Assembly (NCBI GenBank): GCA_023228385.1 | Contig: JALOBF010000060.1 | Coordinates: 1-8,798 of the forward strand | Reading direction: 5' to 3' | DNA from: Bacilli bacterium | GTDB taxonomy: Bacteria; Bacillota_I; Bacilli_A; ML615J-28; CAG-698 | Length of the DNA: 8,798 nucleotides | Shown here: positions 5,740 through 8,798 of the stretch, one piece after another | Layout of the letters: each line of letters starts with the position of its first letter | Position numbering within the stretch: the first letter of the stretch is position 1 | The notes under the pieces: model-generated | Seen by the model: only the letters and a program-made list of their open reading frames with translations | Databases searched by the model: none | What the model was told of the DNA's origin: nothing | Made by a program: the position numbers and the translations under genes

Positions 5740-6672
5740 ATGAAAAATATTTGTGAATTATTAGGAATAAAATACCCGATTATCCAGGGTGGAATGGCTA
5801 ATATTGCTAATAGTCAACTTGCCGCCGCGGTATCAAATGCCGGTGGTTTGGGTTTGATTGCTGTCGGTGGTAATGATTCGGAGTGGTTAAGAAATGAAAT
5901 CCGAAAATGCCGAGAATTAACTTCGAATGTTTTCGGAGTCAATATCATGTTATTAAGTCCTTATGCTTCAGAAATCGCCAAAGTAGTAATTGAAGAGAAA
6001 ATCAAGGTAGTAACGACCGGAGCCGGTAATCCCGGGCCATATCTGAATGATTGGACTGAAGCGGGCATTAAGGTGATACCGGTAATTCCGAGTGTTGCTT
6101 TTGCTAAGAGAACGGAAAGGGCGGGAGCTGTTGCCGTAATAGCCGAGGGCACGGAAGCCGGCGGTCATATCGGCGAATTAACCACAATGGCACTTGTTCC
6201 TCAGGTGGTTGACGCTGTGAGGATACCGGTGATTGCTGCTGGGGGAATTGCCGATCAGCGTCAAGTTTTGGCGGCGTTTGCTTTAGGGGCTAAAGGCGTA
6301 CAAATCGGAACCCTTTTTTTAGCAAGTGAGGAATGCCCGATTCATATTAATTATAAAAATAAAATTATCGAGGCTAAAGACACGGATACGATTGTTACCG
6401 GTCGAGCGAGCGGTGCTCCCGTACGGGTTTTAAAAAACCCGATGGCTCGCGAATATAATCAGATGGCTGCCGGCGGTGCAACTTTAGAAGAATTAGAAAA
6501 ACTGACACTTGGTTCATTGCGACGGGCCGTATTTGATGGTGACCTGGAAAGCGGATCTTTTATGGCGGGTCAAGTCGCCGGTATGATCCGGGAAATAAAA
6601 CCGGTTAAAGTAATAATTGAAGAATTATTTAGCGGTATTAATGAATATAAAAACAGATTAGAAGTGATATGA
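5740..6672 (+). CDS. fabK: Enoyl-ACP reductase II (FMN-dependent, FabK)
   Basis: FabK reduces trans-2-enoyl-ACP with NAD(P)H through a bound FMN, the last step of each elongation cycle; the family is unrelated to FabI and is known to be naturally insensitive to triclosan. The 310-residue TIM-barrel protein has PIIQGGMANI (13-22), the FMN/substrate segment TGAGNPGPY (93-101), EGTEAGGHIGE (136-146) with the probable catalytic His143, and phosphate-binding AAGGIAD (166-172) and GVQIGTLFL (186-194). TAGGAG at 5725-5730 precedes the ATG well. Nitronate monooxygenases share the fold, but the motif around His143 and the fab context favour FabK. The stop overlaps fabD by ATGA. Its last 96 bases are duplicated at the window start. 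Confidence 0.95.
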   Translation: MKNICELLGIKYPIIQGGMANIANSQLAAAVSNAGGLGLIAVGGNDSEWLRNEIRKCRELTSNVFGVNIMLLSPYASEIAKVVIEEKIKVVTTGAGNPGPYLNDWTEAGIKVIPVIPSVAFAKRTERAGAVAVIAEGTEAGGHIGELTTMALVPQVVDAVRIPVIAAGGIADQRQVLAAFALGAKGVQIGTLFLASEECPIHINYKNKIIEAKDTDTIVTGRASGAPVRVLKNPMAREYNQMAAGGATLEELEKLTLGSLRRAVFDGDLESGSFMAGQVAGMIREIKPVKVIIEELFSGINEYKNRLEVI

Positions 6673-6677
6673 TGGAA
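6577..6677 (+). repeat. Direct repeat copy B (end of fabK and start of fabD)
   Basis: This is the in-operon partner of bases 1-101. It lies across the fabK stop and the first three codons of fabD. Because this copy sits in two intact genes and the other ends in a stub, this is most likely the source copy. Confidence 0.95.
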
Positions 6678-7595
6678 AAAACAGCATTACTGTTTGCCGG
6701 TCAGGGAGCTCAGTATATTGGTATGGGGCGTGATATATATGAAAAATACCCTTTTATTAGAGAATTATATGATAAAGCCAGTGTTATTTTAGGTTATGAT
6801 TTAGCAAAAATATGTTTTACCGAAAACAATTTACTTAACCAAACCCGATATACACAGCCGGCTATTATGGTTACATCTTATTGTCTTTATCGGGTATTGA
6901 CCCATGAAGCGGCGGTTAAACCGCGGGTTATGGCCGGATTTAGTCTCGGCGAATATACTGCTTTATGTGCCGCCGATGTTTTTGATTTTGATACTGCTGT
7001 TAAGCTAATTAATTACCGCGCTATTGCGATGGATATTGCTGCTGCAAAATCAAAAGGGGCGATGGCCGCGATTATAGGTTATCCCCGATATAATTTGGAA
7101 AGCTTATGTAAAAGGATTGGCAACGTTATAATTGCAAATTATAATTATCCCGGTCAACTTGTAGTTAGCGGACATTATGATTCTGTTGAGTCTTTATGTG
7201 ATGCGGCTAAACAGGACGGAGCAAGAAGGACCGTCATGCTGAATGTAAGCGGTGCTTTTCATTCGCCGCTGATGGCGGAAGCCGCCGACAGAATGGAGGA
7301 TTATCTTGGCAATTTTGAATTTCATAACCCATCCGTCGCCATTATAATGAATGGTGATAACGAGCCGTTAAAAACAGAAAAAACATCGGAATTAATGGTT
7401 CGGCAAATTACATCACCGATTTATTTTGAAGATATAATCAGAAAGATGATTAAAGATTATGATATCAACCAATTTATTGAAATTGGCCCCGGGAATGTAT
7501 TAAGTGGTTTTGTTAAAAAAATAAATAATGAAAAATTAACCGTTTCAATCAATAAAATAGTTGATTGTGAAATATATACTAGGAGGATACAATGA
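6669..7595 (+). CDS. fabD: Malonyl-CoA:ACP transacylase
   Basis: FabD transfers malonyl from CoA to acyl carrier protein, supplying the extender unit. The 308 residues fit the family. GQGAQ is at 11-15, the nucleophile elbow GFSLGEY at 90-96 with catalytic Ser92, Arg117 (binds the malonyl carboxylate) in YRAIAM, the catalytic His198 in GAFHSPLM, and IGPGNVLSGF at 272-281. All expected catalytic residues are present. The start overlaps the fabK stop by four bases; a second ATG directly after (6672) is an equally plausible start. The 3' end contains AGGAGG, serving fabG, and overlaps it by ATGA. The first codons are copied at 93-101. Confidence 0.96.
   Translation: MMEKTALLFAGQGAQYIGMGRDIYEKYPFIRELYDKASVILGYDLAKICFTENNLLNQTRYTQPAIMVTSYCLYRVLTHEAAVKPRVMAGFSLGEYTALCAADVFDFDTAVKLINYRAIAMDIAAAKSKGAMAAIIGYPRYNLESLCKRIGNVIIANYNYPGQLVVSGHYDSVESLCDAAKQDGARRTVMLNVSGAFHSPLMAEAADRMEDYLGNFEFHNPSVAIIMNGDNEPLKTEKTSELMVRQITSPIYFEDIIRKMIKDYDINQFIEIGPGNVLSGFVKKINNEKLTVSINKIVDCEIYTRRIQ
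7581..7586 (+). promoter_or_regulatory. Ribosome binding site of fabG inside fabD
   Basis: A perfect AGGAGG, read as two Arg codons in FabD, stands five bases before the fabG ATG. It is among the strongest ribosome sites in the operon. Confidence 0.8.
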
Positions 7596-8338
7596 ATTTA
7601 CAAGGGAAAGTAGCAATCGTTACCGGCGGCGCGGTTGGAATCGGTCGAGCGATAAGCGTTAAACTGGCATCGCTCGGGGCAACGATTATTGTTAATTATA
7701 ACTCCAGCACTAATGCCGCTGAGAGCTTAGTTGAAGAACTTACCGGTAAGGGATTTAAGGCGGTGGGCATTAAAGCTGACGTTTCAGATTTTGCCGCTTC
7801 TCAAAAATTAATCGAAAATGCGGTGGAAAAATATCAACGAGTCGATATTTTAGTTAATAATGCCGGAATCAATATTGATACCCTCATACTTCGTATGACT
7901 GAAGATGATTTCGATAGAGTTCTTAAGGTTAATCTTAAAGGTGCTTGGAACTGTTCTAAACATGTCGCCAGAATAATGAGTAAGAATCGGTACGGGAAAA
8001 TTATTAATATTTCTTCGGTTGTAGGAATTGTCGGTAATATCGGACAAACTAATTATTGTGCCGCAAAAGCCGGGTTAATCGGACTGACAAAAGCATTAGC
8101 CCGTGAGCTTGCCAAGCGTAATGTTTGTGTTAATGCCGTGGCCCCGGGATTTATTGATACAAAAATGACGCAGCAACTGGATTCACGCTTTATTGAACAG
8201 ATTATTAATAGCATTCCCCTGGGTAAACAAGGATTGCCGGCGGACGTTGCTAACTTGGTTGCTTTTTTAGCCTCCGATTTATCGGATTATATTACCGGTC
8301 AAGTTATCAACGTTGATGGCGGAATGGTAATGTATTAA
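7592..8338 (+). CDS. fabG: 3-oxoacyl-ACP reductase
   Basis: FabG reduces 3-ketoacyl-ACP to 3-hydroxyacyl-ACP with NADPH. It is a classical short-chain dehydrogenase of 248 residues: cofactor loop TGGAVGIG (11-18), NNAG (89-92), and the catalytic tetrad Asn114, Ser142, Tyr155 and Lys159 (YCAAK at 155-159). The PG motif (near 184) and the C-terminal GQVINVDGGMVMY are typical of FabG. The second position of the cofactor loop is Gly-Gly-Ala rather than the more common Gly-Ala-Ser, a minor variation. The start overlaps the fabD stop (ATGA). Operon position makes FabG far more likely than another short-chain dehydrogenase. Confidence 0.96.
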   Translation: MNLQGKVAIVTGGAVGIGRAISVKLASLGATIIVNYNSSTNAAESLVEELTGKGFKAVGIKADVSDFAASQKLIENAVEKYQRVDILVNNAGINIDTLILRMTEDDFDRVLKVNLKGAWNCSKHVARIMSKNRYGKIINISSVVGIVGNIGQTNYCAAKAGLIGLTKALARELAKRNVCVNAVAPGFIDTKMTQQLDSRFIEQIINSIPLGKQGLPADVANLVAFLASDLSDYITGQVINVDGGMVMY

Positions 8339-8340
8339 CA

Positions 8341-8347
8341 AAGGTGA
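8341..8347 (+). promoter_or_regulatory. Ribosome binding site of fabF
   Basis: AAGGTGA lies seven bases before the ATG at 8355 and only one before an in-frame ATG at 8349, so 8355 is the better start. Confidence 0.6.
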
Positions 8348-8354
8348 AATGAAG

Positions 8355-8798
8355 ATGAAAAGAAGAGTTGTTGTTACCGGAATGGGGGCGGTTACGCCGG
8401 TTGGAAACACGGTGACCGAAACATGGGAAGCAATCCTTGCCGGTAAAAACGGTATTGATTACATAACTCAATTTGATGTTTCCCAAATGAAAGTAAAAAT
8501 TGCTGGAGAAGTAAAAAACTTGGATGTTGATAATTATTTAGACCCGCGCGAATCACGACGTCTCGATCGAGTTGCTATTTTTGCTTTAATTGCTTCGATT
8601 CAGGCCTATGAACAAGCCGGTTTAGAAAATGCCAACATTAATCGCGATCGATTTGGTGTTTTTGTTGCCAGCGGTATCGGCGGTATGCAAACAATTAATG
8701 AAGAATCCCTTAAATCACACGCAAAAGGACCGGATCGGGTATCGCCGTTTTTTGTTCCTAATGCCATTATTAATTTAATAGGCGGTAATATTGCCATT
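8355..8798 (+). CDS. fabF: 3-oxoacyl-ACP synthase II (partial, 3' end beyond window)
   Basis: FabF condenses malonyl-ACP with acyl-ACP to lengthen the chain. Only the first 148 codons are here, out of about 410 expected. The start MKRRVVVTGMGAVTPVGN (1-18) is the classical FabF N-terminus, and DPRESRRLDRVAIFA (63-77) and FGVFVASGIGGM (100-111) are conserved thiolase-fold segments. PFFVPNAIIN (131-140) leads towards the active-site Cys, which lies just outside the window with the two catalytic His. FabF is preferred to FabB from these segments and from the operon order fabK-fabD-fabG-fabF known in Firmicutes. The gene is in frame to the last base, with no sign of damage. Confidence 0.95.
   Translation, partial: MKRRVVVTGMGAVTPVGNTVTETWEAILAGKNGIDYITQFDVSQMKVKIAGEVKNLDVDNYLDPRESRRLDRVAIFALIASIQAYEQAGLENANINRDRFGVFVASGIGGMQTINEESLKSHAKGPDRVSPFFVPNAIINLIGGNIAI

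Noticed and set aside
5961..6168. Two overlapping minus-strand frames within fabK
   Set aside because: They are opposite conserved FabK sequence and have no recognisable domain.
8349..8354. Earlier in-frame ATG for fabF
   Set aside because: It is one base from the ribosome site; the ATG at 8355 gives the standard FabF N-terminus.
8606..8797. Minus-strand open frame at the right edge
   Set aside because: It is antisense to the conserved fabF reading frame, which is open to the window end.
1..8798. CRISPR arrays, insertion sequences, phage or defence genes
   Set aside because: No regularly spaced repeats, transposase-like frames or terminal inverted repeats were seen; all large frames are housekeeping genes.

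Overview
This is a chromosomal, housekeeping window from a low-GC Gram-positive bacterium (Bacillota). It carries a thymidine kinase and tRNA adenosine deaminase pair, a small SRP RNA gene, and most of a type II fatty-acid synthesis operon read from the + strand. TGA is a stop codon in several genes (tdk, accC, accA, fabK, fabD), so the standard bacterial code applies and a Mycoplasma-type code is excluded. The FabK-type enoyl reductase, a FabT-like MarR regulator inside the operon, a short AccA and a small SRP RNA without an Alu domain point to the Bacilli / Erysipelotrichia / Acholeplasma side of the phylum. That placement is inference; nothing in the window names a species.

Layout. 1-96 is the 3' end of a second fabK-like gene; bases 1-101 are an almost exact copy of 6577-6677. 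97-311 is AT-rich spacer with a promoter for tdk. 312-905 is tdk and 895-1350 is tadA, overlapping by 11 bases. 1353-1381 is a promoter for the SRP RNA at about 1388-1502, which ends in a U tract. Immediately after it, 1515-1544 holds a promoter whose -35 box is covered by a TTGA-N3-TCAA palindrome resembling a FabT operator. A leader of about 200 bases follows, then accB, accC, accD, accA, fabT, fabK, fabD, fabG and the first 148 codons of fabF, which runs off the window. Genes in this run are 0-70 bases apart and several overlap by an ATGA.

How the genes work together. AccB (biotin carrier), AccC (biotin carboxylase) and AccD/AccA (carboxyltransferase) convert acetyl-CoA to malonyl-CoA. FabD moves the malonyl group to acyl carrier protein. 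FabF condenses it with the growing acyl chain, FabG reduces the 3-keto group, and FabK reduces the enoyl group at the end of each cycle. The dehydratase (FabZ), the initiating synthase (FabH) and acyl carrier protein are not in the window. The FabT-like regulator, encoded mid-operon, probably represses the whole unit from the palindrome at its promoter.

I found no new defence system, mobile element or CRISPR array. The points most worth a second look are the duplicated fabK tail that carries a five-codon fabD stub, the putative FabT site at the acc-fab promoter, the unusual gene order, and an SRP RNA whose apical tetraloop reads UGAC instead of GGAA.
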